DNA of 64,000 nucleotides from Cercozoa sp. M6MM (Eukaryota > Endomyxa: Ascetosporea): assembly GCA_040357565.1 (NCBI GenBank), contig JBDODJ010000043.1, one strand, 5' to 3'. How positions within the stretch are numbered: position 1 is the first letter of the stretch; every line of letters begins with the position of its first letter. The notes beneath the pieces were generated by a model. It had not been told where the DNA came from. It saw only the letters and a program-made list of their open reading frames with translations, and did not search any database. Of this stretch, positions 20,953 through 51,158 are shown piece by piece. A program made the translations under genes and the position numbers.

Positions 20953-21518
20953 CCAAAAAGGCTCCTTCTGTGTTCTCTATCCGAGTTTCTGGCGGTAACT
21001 AAACGATAGAAACTTTAGTTTACACTCACGCACACACTCTGGAAAGCTAAAAAGCTCAGTCAGATCGAAAAAGTACAATAGCCACCATGGCTCCACGGTG
21101 CGCGATCAGCGATCCGGCTGCCAGGATCCTGTCAGTTGACAGCGTTAACGGGGTTCGAGACGCCTCGGCCCGGCAAAGTGGCCAACTCTGCGCCTTTTGT
21201 CTTTTGCCTGATCTTTTGGGTCACGTCAGTGCCATGCCTGGGCGCAGCAAAACTGCTCGCAGTTCGCATGGTACGGTAAGCTAGACTAGAGTCTACAGCC
21301 GTGTTTGCAACTAGGTTAACTATCACCCGCGTCGCTTTCTTCTCGCTTCTGTGTCATTGTCCGCTGGTACAAAATACACAGCTTTCAGTTGTCTTGCTAT
21401 ATCGCGCATTTGTTGCTTACGACTTTGATTATAAATTTAGTTCATGCTGGTGTTTGTTAGAGTCATGCGTTTGTTGCTGAACGCGCTAATTCTGCCGTGC
21501 GCAGTGCTTGGCACTCAT
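20953..21518. promoter_or_regulatory. Divergent intergenic region UBR7 / Q-rich gene
   Basis: 566 bp between two divergent start codons, so it should hold both promoters. No consensus elements recognised. Confidence 0.4.
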
Positions 21519-24147
21519 ATGATGCCACACCAGTATGCTCAACAGGTACATTAGGACAGAGAAACCAGTGTGTTTCAAAGAAAGATGGGTTCGCAGGGAA
21601 TGGGCATGCAGGGACATATGTACCCGCAGCAAGTGCCTGCACACTACCCGCACGCACAGATGCAGACACAGCAGCAAATGCAAGGGTACAACCCGGCGTC
21701 AATGCCACAGCAGCAGCAACACCGCCAACAGCCATACTCGCAGCAGCATCAATCGCAAGCCGGTCAGTTCATGCACCCTCAGCAGCAGCACATGGTTTCG
21801 CCTGAGGCAGCACCGATGCAGCAGTACGCGCAAGTGCAACAACAGGCTTTGCAGATGCAACAGCAACAACAGGCTCTGCTGATGCAACAGCAACAACAGC
21901 AACCACAGCAACCAAAGCTACACCAGCAGACGCAACAGCAAGCACAGACTCCTGTAAAAGTCAAGGGCAGTGTCGCTTTGACGGCACGCGCCGTGCGCAA
22001 TGCGCTGCGTGCGGCGCAGGAGGCTGATGAGGGTACTAGAGCATCTACCGTATGTCCCTTTTGCCCCCTTTACCTCCCCGTTCACCTGTCTCACTCGTAC
22101 AACAGCTGCTGCTTCGGCGGTGTCGTTCGACAGCATTGTGACGCACTACGACGAGCAGCGTGTGAAGGTTCAGTTGGCTTTCTTGCCTTCCCTCGCCCCT
22201 TACCTTTTAGCTCCCCTCCCCTCTCGTTACCTTCTTTGCCCCTCCAGGCACGCAAGAATCTCGCCGAAGCTGCACATCGTTTTCCTCGACTCATGTACTT
22301 TCCTACCCCTCCCCCGATTACCCCTTATTGGCTTACCCCCCCCCCCCCGGTAGGAGAAGTTACGGCCAGGCAGAGTCGCTAGATCTGCTGACACAACTGA
22401 ACGACGCCGACGATGACGAGAATCATCTGATCGCGCAGGTCGTGGTGCCTTAGCCCTCCTTTTATCCCTCCCCTTCCCTTACTCTCCGCCCTTCCCATAC
22501 CCATATCCTACTCATTTGCCCCCCGGACCAAGTGCAGAAGCCGGACCGACTGGAAGAACTGCAGCGCGACTTGAACGAGGCGCAAGTTACGCTGGCACGT
22601 GCCGAGAAAACCGTCTACGGTCATGTCGAGGTCGGTCGAAGTGTAGAGATCAAACAGTGTGTGACCCCATCGATGATACCTTTAAACCGTCTCCCTGTGT
22701 AAGCAGAGTTTCGATCAAATGGTCATGCACGTGACGTCGTCGCAGGACGAGTCACGCGCTCTCTTGCCTCGTTTGGTATCTTTACTCCCCTACCCTTACC
22801 CCCTCCCCCCGAGACCCTTGCCGTGGTAGCTGGCAATCTACGGATCGGCCAAGACGCATCTCGACATTGACGTGCAATTCGATGGCGAGCACTGTGGTAC
22901 AACTGGACTCTGAACTGGACTCGTGGGACTGGGACTGGACTAATCCCATGTGTTGGGCAGACAACAAGTTCCTGTGCCTCGAGGTGTTTGGTGCCAAGCT
23001 CGATGCACTCAAGGAGGTAGCCATCTACCCCTCCCCTTTAACACCTTTTACGGCGTTGCCCTTTACCCCCCCCCCCCCGCAGTCGCTTGTGCCCAAGACG
23101 CCGCAGATGATAAATGACGACGCCAGTGTCATCGACTACCTCGCCGTGCGTGGTACCCCCTCCCGACCTCTTGACTGTCTGGGTGACGTGACTGATCACG
23201 TTTTAATGACTGGAACAGGCGACCTGCTGCCGAGTGAGCAGGAGGCGCACGTGCGCGCACTCACCGTGCTGCGCAAGGCGGCAGTCATTGCCGACACCGT
23301 GGCCACTTTGTCCACTGTGGCCAAGGGTACTACGTGTGTCCCCTTATCTACGTGTATTTAAGAGTGCGCACTCAGACAAGACAGGCGGTGGTGACACGTG
23401 CGCGCAGTACAAGTCGCTGCGGACGCTGCTGTTGCAGCAGGTGCGACGTGACGCTGCCGTCGTGGCCAAGCACGTGCGCTCGCGCAAACTGGAGTCCACG
23501 CCGCCGCACGAAGTCTCCAGTGTCGACGTTGGCTACATTGGTACACTTCCTGTCCATCCATACACCTGTCTCTGTCTCTGTGTGGACGTACCTTTGTAAG
23601 CACAGGTGCCTACGTTGTGGCGGCACTCTTGCTGAACGCACGTACCGACACTGAATTGCTGTCGGCTCAAGACAAGCAGACACTGCAGCAGTTCCTGCAA
23701 GCGGCCGAGTACCACCTCGCCATGCTGCCGCCGTCGCCTGCTCAGACTGCACGCTCCGAACAGCAGCAACAGATGCAGCAGATGCACATGCAGATGCAGA
23801 TGCAACAGATGCACATGCAGCAACAGATGCACATGCAGCAACAGATGCAGCAGCAGCAGCAACAACAACCTCAGCAGCAACTCCCGCAGCAGCAGAATGC
23901 TGCCAAACCGACAGAGGCCATGCAGCAGTTCATGGCACAGTACCTGCAGCAACCTCAGCAGCAGTCTCAGCAGCAAGCTCAACCTCAAAAGCAGCAGCAA
24001 CCCACGTCGCTTCCGCCGCCAAACATCGTACTACACTCTTTCTTCCTCATTGTCGAAACATCTTCAGAAATGCAGGAACCGCCTCCCAGCTCTAATTCCT
24101 CGAGCACTCCCAGCGTCGATGTCGATGGCACCCCACTGCACTTCTAA
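21519..24147 (+). CDS. Q/M-rich protein with helical central region, function unknown
   Basis: Not recognised. The start MMPHQYAQQ at 21519 joins, after an intron of about 47 bp, to a long Q/M/H-rich N-terminus (MGSQGMGMQGHMYPQQ and poly-Q tracts). Then come helical, evenly charged segments spliced from about ten exons: VALTARAVRNALRAAQEA, FDSIVTHYDEQRVK, ARKNLAEAAHRF, AESLDLLTQLNDADDDE, LEELQRDLNEAQVTLARAE, MVMHVTSSQDESRALLPRL, CDNKFLCLEVFGAKLDAL, AHVRALTVLRKAAVIADTV. A second Q/M-rich stretch (23761-24000) and an S/P-rich end finish the protein at 24147. Such flanking Q-rich arms are common in transcription or RNA-granule proteins, but that is inference. Introns are strongly C-rich on the sense strand; two carry runs of 13 C. 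Confidence 0.7.
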
Positions 24148-24498
24148 CTGAAGATAAGGGTTTGATTGACAGACCGTATTTTAGAACTGAAGCCCGGACC
24201 TAATACAGTTTGGGTCGGGTGATTGTCAGATTACTGTATCAAGATAGAATTAGTTTGCTCGGTGCCGCAGTAGACGAGAAGTCGAATACCGTCCACGATC
24301 GGATGTATCTTCAACACTGCAGTATTACTCATTTCGCTCTCCCCGCGGACGCCGGTTACTGTAAAAAGCTGACTGAGAAGTCAGGTGCAGCAGGAAAATG
24401 GAGAAATTCGCACTGCATATCTTAAGCACAGTACTGGCTTGCTACAGCGGAGAGCGGTCGTAGAGCATAGATTGCGGGCCTGAGTTGACATTTGCCAT
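24148..24498. other. Intergenic between Q-rich gene and IFT144
   Basis: 351 bp; must contain the 3' end of one gene and the promoter of the next. No recognisable motif. Confidence 0.4.
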
Positions 24499-27400
24499 AT
24501 GTCGCTCGTAAGTTGAATTCACAGTTCATAAAAGGTCGGTTGACAGTGCTTGAGTGCGTGTAATTTCCAGAAGCATCTCTTCACTTACAAGCCGCATGTG
24601 GCTTCGCCCTACCGCGCTCACAATGTTTCCAGGCAGTCGCTTGCGTGGGACTCGCGTGGTGAGCGGCTCGCTGTCGTGGCAGGGCGCGCCGCAGTGCACG
24701 TGATTGACAGGCAAGGAAAGTTGCTCAAGGAGGTTCCCGTGGTGCAACCCAAGTCGCTCGCAGCGTATGCCGAAAAACGAAGCAGCGGACTTAATATCTT
24801 GCGTCGACGCTCGAGTGCATTAAGTGCGGGAAGTGGTTCTACTGGTGGCTGGGCAGCGGCCATCGTGGGAGCTGTTCGAGCTGGACCTGACGACGACAGT
24901 GCACGAGAAGCGTGTTCGGTCGCTTGGAGGTCTGATAGTTCACAACTTGCGGTTCGGTTAGCACAGGCTCCATTCTTTGTGCTGTGGACCTGTGATGATG
25001 ACATTGTGGACACTGTCGATGTTACTCAGCTGCTGCACGCTGCCGGGGCAAAGGTATCGTCTGTTCCTCATTTTGGATGAGAAATGCAGGTTTGCAGGGA
25101 AAGGCTGCCTCGGTGTCGTCCGCGGAAGTGACAGTGCTCGAGTGGTGCACGATGCCAAGACTAAGCTCCTTGTTGGCGATAGGGACACGAAAGGGACATC
25201 TAATTGTTCTGGACGTTGCCACAGGTGGTGCCACCGTTCTCCTGCAGAGACACACGAAACCCGTACAAGAGTATCGTCCTTTTTTATGGCATGCCCCAGC
25301 GGTTTTCCTAAAGGTTGGTTCTTTTTTAGAATGAAATGGACGAAAACTGGGTACATTGTATCCCTCGGTGCCGACCGTTCCTTCGCGATTTCTGCAGTCA
25401 GACCAAGCGACGAAGGACTGTCAAAATCGTCAGCGTCCTTTTCATCTGTCCCTATAGTGGAATCGCTGGCAGAAGGCACACGCTCTTTTCAATTGCACCC
25501 GGTGCGACACACAATTCTCAAATTCACTCCGACCGACCTTCGACTGTCGTCGCAGAAGACGGATTCCCCGCATGGCAAGTCCAGCAACGCGAGCAGTAGC
25601 AGCGAAGACAGCAGTCCGATGCGATCCAGCCACATGCAAATTCCCAAGTCGAGCGGTTCTGCAGACGATTTGAGTGAACGCACAGTGTCGATGATCACAG
25701 GAGGTCGTGCAGTCATGCTACATGACGTGCAACGAAAGGAACCCCCGGTCGAGCTGCAGTTTCAACCGAAATACGGCAGCGTGTGTCGACATGCGTGGTT
25801 TGGAGACGGCTACCTCATTGTTGCGTTCTCCAGAGGCAATGTCGTCATCATATCGACGCACATGAAGGAGATTGGCGAAGAACTGCATGGACAGAATGCG
25901 ATGCGCGGCGCAGCAATCATTGATTTGGCCGTCGCACAGCCAGAAGGCAACGCAAGACTGGCGACACATGTGGCAATCGCTGCAACTGATCATGTCCGTC
26001 TGCTCTGTTTGCGAGATCTTTCAACGCAGTACACTTGCTCTGGAGGAGATCTTTGGGGAGGTGCTGCTGTATTCATTTTACCTGAGAACGTACGATTTTT
26101 GAGCGACAGCTTTACTTGTAGGTTCCTTGTCGCCACGGTCGGAGAGAAACAAAGACGTGGTCGCACTCAAGTGGTCTCCTGGAGGTCGCTTGCTTTCCGT
26201 CCTGCGAGAGGATTGTGTTGTGGTAATATTAATATTCGTCCCTTTTGGTGCCGGTGAATCAAACCAAACGAAGAGAAATGGCAATGCCAAACTATAGTCC
26301 ACTTTCGTGATGGACGCGATGGCAGCAACGGCCTGGAATCCGCATGCCAAGGTGTTTGCTCAAGTTTCGCTGCTGAATTCAGTGCTCGTGCTGCGACAGT
26401 TCGACAAAGCGACAATGTCGCGCGGGCAACTCATGGTCAACGACATTGGCATTGCAGCCAGTAGTACCGAGTCTTCGAAGAACGAACAAAGAAGTGGAAA
26501 GGCAGAGGAAAAGCCACGAACGGTGCAGCCTCTCAAAACGACACTTCTCAATGTCGGCACTGAGCCTGAGCAGTTGTGGGTCGGGCCGAACCATATCGCT
26601 GTCGTGGACGCTTCTCGTGTTCGGGTGTTCTCTCTGCGTACGAAGCGTTGTGTGCTCGAGCGCAGCAGTGTTTCGTCCATAGAAGCAGTTGCTTTGGGAG
26701 AAACATGGGTTGCTGTTCTCACTGGTGGAAAGTTGCAGTGTTCACAGAGTGAGAATGACTCCGGAGACTTTGTTACATCAGACTTTGTCTACCCAACCGT
26801 ATCGGGTCAAGATGCAGTAATCAACGTGTCCATCGTGCCGCAGTCGCAAGATGATTGTGTGTCGGAGACACAACGAAGTTTGCGTGAGTGTATGGTGGTA
26901 AGTTCTCCACACAGTTTTGGAGCTGTAAAGTAAAAGACTGCATTCTGTAGGCGAGGTTTGCAAGTGGATTGATGCAACTGGTGAGCATGCGAAGTGCCAA
27001 AGTACTGCGTGAAATTAGCACGTACAAGGACGGAGGCACTGCCTCAAAGGAAAACGCCTCTATGTGGCTCTCGCACGATGGACGCGTTGCTTTCACAGAC
27101 ACACGCAAGCGACTGTGTGTTTGGGACACACTGACGCATGTAAATGCAGTCACTGTGATTGAAGAGACATGGGCCGCCGACATCGTCAACGTGCTGTTCG
27201 ATGTCAGTGGCGACTTTCGTGGCGACGACGACGATGACAGCGAGGACTGCATGCATGTTGTCTGCGGCGATGGCACAGTGCACACGGTGCTACTGCTGAG
27301 AGCCTCGCACACACTGCGTGACGTTGCATACGAGCACGTTTGTTCAACAGCAGCTCCCAAACATCCACATCGCCGGACAAGTCCTCGGCTGAATCGCTGA

Positions 27401-30400
27401 CCGGTGCATTAAAGGCATCAAACGCGGTTCCCCTGTGCGTCTGTGAGGGTCGTTTGTTTGAGTTTGACGCCTCCCGTGGATTGCTCTCTTGTCGAGGACT
27501 CAAAAGCCACAAGACAATTCTACAGCATCAACAGTGCCAAAAACTACGCCGCTTGCGGCAAGAGCAGCAAGCTAAGACTGGTGCTTGGTATCACCAGCTG
27601 CGGCATGATTGCCAGTGGGGTACCTTCCGTGACGTCACAATGTTCAAATCGCTTATCGACGAGTTGTTGATGCGGGGGCGGACAGCAAAGGCAGTGCGCT
27701 TGGCGCATGCGCTGTACCCGCAAGACATACTTTCAAACGAAGAGGACGAAAGCGCAAAAAATAAATCCCTCCGTGACACTGATAAGGCTGAGGCACACAA
27801 CACGTGGCTGTGCATTGCTCGGAGAGCCATGGCTTTGCTGGACATCGACACTGCGATACAGGCATATTCAGCAATGGGTATCTATTCTTAGTGTTTGTGT
27901 TTGCTCAAGTACATTGTATGATTCGAGACAGGCGACGGTCGAACGGCATTGGAACTGACGCATGTACTACAAGCGGGTGCAGACAGCGGCGATGTCGCCT
28001 TCCTGCGTTCGCACGTGAGTTCGATTCTCGACGATGAGTCCTCTGCGATGAAGCACCTGACTCGTTCCGTTGCCATGCATGTCAACGAAAAGGAGGAGCG
28101 TGTCGTCACTGTGCAAGAAGAAGCACTGCAACTCGCATGTGCCCTCAGGAAGGTATAAGAAGACACACTGCAATACACCGTACAACAAGACGCACTGCAA
28201 CACCGCGGTGTCGCAGCCTAAATGTACTAAATTAACTATGGTACGTGTTTGACAGTGGACGGAAGCGCTGCAACTGGCGCGTCGTTTGTTGCCTCAGTTG
28301 GGTCAGTTGCCGTTGCTGCGAACGCAATTGCTAGCTGCGCGTGCTGCTGAAAGCGATGGCGACATACCTGCTGCCTTTGAGTTATATGAGCACGTGTTGA
28401 CGCATGAGCTTCCAAATGCGTTGCGAGAGCAGAGTGTTGCTGGTGTTGCGCGTTGTGCCGCCAAACAAGGCGTATGGGAACGCGTGGAGACGCTGCTTCT
28501 GGCTGAGGGGTTACCGAAAAATAAAAATTGGAAAGCACTGTCGCAGACATGCGCGAAATCGCTGCTGTTGCGAGGTGCTTACCTTACTTTCAAAAATCGC
28601 TTCAAGACTGATGTAATCTACGTGCACAGGCGATGTCACTCACGCAGCGTTCCTTTTGCATGAAGCCGGCTGCGAAGTCAATGCTGCGTCGCTGTTTTTG
28701 CAGCAAGGGCACAGCATGCGAGCACTGCAGCTGTTGCTGCACGAAGAAGCCAAAACAGGCAAAAGCACGGCCCCTGCGCGACTATGGAGTGAGTTGGGCG
28801 ACGCACTCAATCGAGAGGGCGAGTTGCGTGCTGCGCGCAAGTGTTTCGAGCGCAGTAATGACCACGAGCGACTCGTGCGCTTGCTGCTTCAGACCGATCT
28901 GCAGAGTGCTTGCAAGATTGCACGTCACTGTGCACGCACCAAGCCCTACGAAACTGTGGCCAATCACTGTGTCGCTCTTCTGCAGCGACAACAGCAACAG
29001 GACGAAAGTATCGACGGAGAAGTCGCGCGCTGCGCTGTTGAATTTCTGGTGCGCAGTTCGCGGCTGCAGGAAGCGCTCGACGTCGCTGCCGACACGCAGC
29101 AGTTGTCGCAGCTGGTGTCTTTGGTGCTGCCCGCAATTAAAGACACTGGCGCCAAGTGTCGGATGCGAGTGCGATCGAGCGAGATGCCTGCACGCAGGTG
29201 GTTACAACGGCTGCACCAGCTGACAGCGAGACAAGTGGCGTTACCACAAGCAACCGCCGAAGACGTACGCATGGCAGCTCGTGTGGCTGCTGCTCTGCAA
29301 GAGGTCGAATCGGCCATGCTGCTGCTATGTCGTGTCGCTGCGCACGATAACGAGGCATTAAGCGACGCTATAGCTCTCGTACAGAGTGCGCATCGCGCAG
29401 GAGCACCTGAGACACGGCGTTTACTCGAAGCAGTGCGTGACAGCATCGTGGGGGAAGGCGTTGACGTCAGAATACCACCGGCAGAGACGCAATGCAGGAT
29501 GATAGAACTACTGCTTTGTGTCGATGAGCGAGCACAGGCGAGTCAGGTGGCCACAACAGCAGCCAAGCACATGATGCACGCAGGCAAGTACAAGGAGGCT
29601 CGTCGTTCACTACTGCAAGCAGCACTCGTGTTTCGCAAGCACGGAGTGGAAACCGACAGAGAAAAGGCGCACATCGGGAACGCAATTGGTAGCGCACCAC
29701 AACAGGTGCAGCAACTGCTGCGTGTAGTGCAGTGCTTCTTGCTGGCCAAGCTGTGGGCACGCATCGGCACACACAAGTTATCGGCGAGTCTGTTATCTCT
29801 CGTGTGTGACCACCTGTCACTCTTTCCCTTGCGTAAGCTTTGATGGTTAAAACTGCAGGGCGAATACACCTGCCTCCTTTTTTGCGCAGACGCAAGCTCG
29901 ATCTTGGCATCGGCGGTGATTGAGTGTCAACGCGCAGGTCTCACCGAAACCGCACTCTCTCTGGCGAGACGTCTCGTAGCCGACACTAAGATGCGCGAAC
30001 AGCTGGCTGACTCGCTGCGCCGCAAAATGGAACGTTTCGTGCGACATGCACACAAACTGACCGAGAACGCTGGACAAACCACCGAGGTTTCACCATGTCA
30101 GGTAAAGCCAACTGGACAAGAGACTCGAGTTCTTCGAGGTGTTTCATTTTCTGGATGTAGTACTGCTCGAAACCTTTGGAGGACATGCAAATGCGCTGCG
30201 CTCATTGCCAGTCCTGGCACGTCTTTTGTGTGGCCACGGGAACTCACTTGGTGCCGAGGCAGACCCTTGCATGCCCGCACTGCCGCGCCCTCGGTAAGGA
30301 CGAAGCGATGCAACGACTCGTGCACGAGACTGGCAGGTGCCCGCTGTGTGCGCAAGCATGTCAAGTCTCGCAACTAACAACAACGCCGCACTTTGACTCA

Positions 30401-30403
30401 TAG
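24499..30403 (+). CDS. IFT144: Intraflagellar transport protein IFT144 (WDR19)
   Basis: IFT-A complex subunit for retrograde transport in cilia. A 9-base first exon (24499-24507, MSL) joins exon 2 at 24571 (KHLFTYKPHVASPYRAH, then LAWDSRGERLAVVAGRA). The N-terminal half is WD40 propeller; a family-specific match is DGYLIVAFSRGNVVIISTHM with GEELHGQN, parallel to human WDR19. The C-terminal half (about 27600-30080) is TPR-like helical repeats in long exons, one running nearly 1.2 kb from 28656. The end matches the family closely: ASAVIECQRAGLTETALSLA, then a zinc-binding tail with CAHCQSWHVFC, CPHCRAL and CPLCAQAC. Introns lie at about 25050, 25260, 26070, 26230, 26900, 27880, 28150, 28590, 29840 and 30100; exact ends of several are uncertain. 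It is convergent with the next gene, with 156 bp between stops. Confidence 0.93.
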
Positions 30404-30559
30404 TCAGAGATTCTGCCGGTGTCGTTGGTGCCTGACTTCCATCAGTTTGTTTTCAGGATAATAACTCACTGCAGTGGCTGAAACTAAGTGAAACTGCAAC
30501 AAAAGCAGCCAACGTGCATGCACGGGACGGTAAAACTATAGAAACAATCGATCACGCGG

Positions 30560-31831
30560 TTACGCGTAGGTGTGCCGCCTGCCAACGTGCATGTCCTTGT
30601 CCGGGTAGCCCGAGTCGGCCCGAACGACCCAGGAAACCAAAGCAAGCGGTGTCGGTATGCACCGGTGCAGCGGCCAGTGGCACAGACGACGACCCATGGC
30701 AGCAAAGGCGAGTTCGGCCAGTGTCACGGCCACGAAAACGTCGACTGTGTAGTGCAAGTGCGTCACAGCCATGCCGAGACCCACAGCAACAGCCTGGCAG
30801 TTCGCAGTTTTGCTAGTAGCCAGACAGAGTGGAGCAAGATGAGGTACAGCAAGGCCTGTCGCCAGCGATAGCATGTCGAACGTCCGCGTGGACAGACCGC
30901 GCCGGTGCTGCAGATACCTGTGCTGCCGCACAAAGAGCCAAGCCGACCAGGCCACCTGTGGAGCCCCAGTTTCCGTAATAAGCGTGTCTAGGAAGAACAG
31001 TACAAAGTCAGTACCATCGTGTGTCCAGAAAAGATCATGTCGCCGCAGCCATCGCGAAACATGTCGGTCAGCAAGCAGATTACCTGTACATATGATAATA
31101 CAACAGTGTGAGCATATCTCGATGTGTTATAGTAGACAAGAAGTACGTTGTCGGAACACGCTGCGCTGGCCCGCCGCTTCTCGGAGTCGCAGGTTGGATC
31201 CGGCAGCACCGTACTGAAGCATATGTGAGGTTCAAGGGTCTGTAAGCGTTGAAGTGCAAAACAGGAGTAGCAACATTTACCTCAAGTAGATTAAGGGTCG
31301 GACGGCGTGCAGTAGCGATACAAAAACCTACACTTGCTTGTACTATCAATGGTAATGCGAGAGCTACTCTATATTAGCTCTATCCCTACCAAGAAGCAAA
31401 GCAAGCGGCGGGACAGACAGCACAGGTTCTCCCTCTGCACGTGTGCCGAATGAGTCTCGTGCTGCTGCTTGTTGCCATCACCCGTGCGCAGCAACTCCGC
31501 CATCGAATCGTCGTTCGATTCGACGTACCTGTCCAAGGTGATTTTGGGTTCAGAACCATCGGGATCTACAGTGTGTAAGAGAAGTCATACAAACTTTGCG
31601 AACTCAAATGATGTCCCAGCGGCCTCTCTGGCAGCTTGGCGTGGTGCGTTTCCACAACAGCGCTGATAACTGCACAGCAAATCAAATCGTCTATCACTCC
31701 GGGTACACTTAATACCCCTAAAAGCAAGGGTTACGAAACAGCACAAACGTGAGCGAGCACAAGAAATCGAGCACGCCGGGTAGCAGTGTACGTCGCACAT
31801 CGTCCGGCATCTTGCTACCTAGTTCGTGCAT
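30560..31831 (-). CDS. Sphingomyelin synthase-like (PAP2_3) membrane enzyme
   Basis: Phosphocholine or phosphoethanolamine transferase of the sphingomyelin synthase family, a Golgi or plasma-membrane multi-pass enzyme. The start at 31831 (MHELGSKMPDDVRRTLLPGV) is followed by a first membrane helix (LDFLCSLTFVLF). An exon near 31560-31490 gives DPDGSEPKITLDRYVE. The catalytic region reads CGDMIFSGHTMV (family C[GD]D..FSGHT), then after further exons THLHYTVDVFVA, the H-x-HYTvD box. The two histidines and the aspartate of the catalytic triad are thus present. The tail ends in an R/H-rich stretch at 30560. About six introns; junctions between 31000 and 31560 are approximate. The substrate head group cannot be told from these motifs. 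Confidence 0.82.
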
Positions 31832-32974
31832 CCTGCCAAGTGCGCCGTGTTGATATACTTTCATTAATTGTGGTATCTCTTTTTGGCAGGGTGCTACCAG
31901 TCCAGTAGACCCCATTTGGCGACTTTGCCTGCGTACTGCGCTGCCGCTCGTTGTGTGAGAGGAGCCTGTGCACGCCAATCACTCTTCCTCTCAGTAATCC
32001 AACCAGACTACTACGAAATATATAGCTTACTGTCTGTCGTCCGATGTGTGCTATCAGCATGAAGATAATTCCTACGGGGCAAGGCCAAATTTATTCGTCG
32101 AACAGGCAGTATGTTAATGACAGTTGAAGGCACCTGCGAGTAAAGCGCGCCACTCGCGTTGCACGCAACGAAACTCTCGTCGCAACACACTCCTGCAGCG
32201 CTGCCATCTCGTGGGTTGCTGCTACACCAACCTAAAGTGCTGCCCCCCCCCCGCGCTGGAATAAACCTGAGTTCAGCAAAGTGACTCTTACATCGGTATC
32301 GACATGAACAGCAATGAAAACAGAACCAGCGACTCCCTCTTCGAGGCTGTCATTCTGGCAGAAAAATCGAAGATAAGCTCCTCTTTATCTAAAGCAAAAA
32401 TGCTACAACTGCGAATTACTGTGCGAGTCAACTCGGCGTCGACAGTTCCCGTTCGTGTGCCCATGTGAAATTTTTCCGAATTCACCTGCTCGTTGGCACC
32501 GGTGGAAACACCTCTAATGTCAGCGAGCGTGTATGCGTCTAAGTTCCTCGTAGCTTTCGTTTTGGGAGTCCTACGATCGAAAACACGTCGCGTGCATGCC
32601 ACACGTCACGTGCGCTCGGAGATCGAGTAATTTTAATTAATTCAAGCAAACTCAGCTCGATTGCACGAACGAGGCTGCGTTGGTGTCTGCGGGACTGTCT
32701 GTCGTACTTTCACGGGAAACTCGAAGCTTGTTCAAGTGCTTCGATACCCCGAGCCCATGCAAATCTGCATCGGCACCGCTAGAAGATCGATCATCGGGTG
32801 TCCCAATGTAGTGCTAAACTTCCTAAACTTATACCGAAGAGCGGCAACTTTCGCGGCTTTCGTATTCTGCAATAGTTATTGCGAAGTCAGTTCCCAAGAA
32901 AATACCAAAAAACAAAAGCAGGTGCTCGGGTCTCGACTTCTACAGCGAGTCCCGAAGCGATTGCAACTATCGCA
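31832..32974. other. Intergenic between sphingomyelin-synthase-like gene and giant receptor
   Basis: 1.14 kb holding divergent promoters and one weak minus-strand frame (32288-32602). A run of 10 C lies at 32243-32252. Nothing else recognised. Confidence 0.4.
32288..32602 (-). CDS. Hypothetical small protein with C-terminal hydrophobic end
   Basis: A single-exon frame of 104 codons starting MACTRRVFDRRTPKTK. The middle is hydrophilic (GTVDAELTRTVIRSCS, LDKEELIFDFSARM) and the end is hydrophobic (SLVLFSLLFMSIPM), as in a tail-anchored protein. No family match recognised and no supporting splice pattern. It may be chance. Confidence 0.3.
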   Translation of the reverse strand: MACTRRVFDRRTPKTKATRNLDAYTLADIRGVSTGANEQVNSEKFHMGTRTGTVDAELTRTVIRSCSIFALDKEELIFDFSARMTASKRESLVLFSLLFMSIPM

Positions 32975-50691
<17,717 letters not shown>

Positions 50692-51158
50692 TTAGTGAGT
50701 TAAATCTACCATGAAACCAACTAAATCGTTCTCTTGCATCAGCTCAACAAGGGTCACGGTCTAATACGTCGGCAACAACCATTACAGATAGACAGTCACC
50801 CGACGATGCATGACACCTCGCCGCACGGAAGCCGTATCGTCCACGTGGTGACCTGGCTACTGCTTCTAACTTTCTTTGCTTTGGAGAGCTGCAAGTGTTG
50901 GTGTCACCTGCGAGACCAAGCTCGAGTAAGTCCAAGAGAATGCCTGACTCAGTCGAGAGTTGTGCAGCGACCCGACTCTTGGCTTGTTGTGAGTGGCCCA
51001 CCCCAGACTGGTACAGGGGAACTACGGTACATATGATAGCTGGTTCTTTTAAGACTCAACTAACTAACGAAACGAAAGTTAACGTTAACTGAATGTTTGG
51101 TCCACTGCCACCGAACGCAACTGCGCGGCAAAAGCGCAGCACGTGAGCTGAACTCCGC
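50692..51158. other. Intergenic with 65-bp duplicated segment
   Basis: 467 bp between convergent stops. It contains 50907-50971, which is about 95% identical to the reverse complement of 61197-61261. A plus-strand frame continues from 50823 to 51092 through the duplicated piece, but no gene is recognised. Confidence 0.5.
50907..50971 (+). repeat. 65-bp duplicated segment, copy A
   Basis: It differs from copy B (61197-61261, minus) at 3 positions, all transitions. Similarity ends sharply on both sides. Confidence 0.8.
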
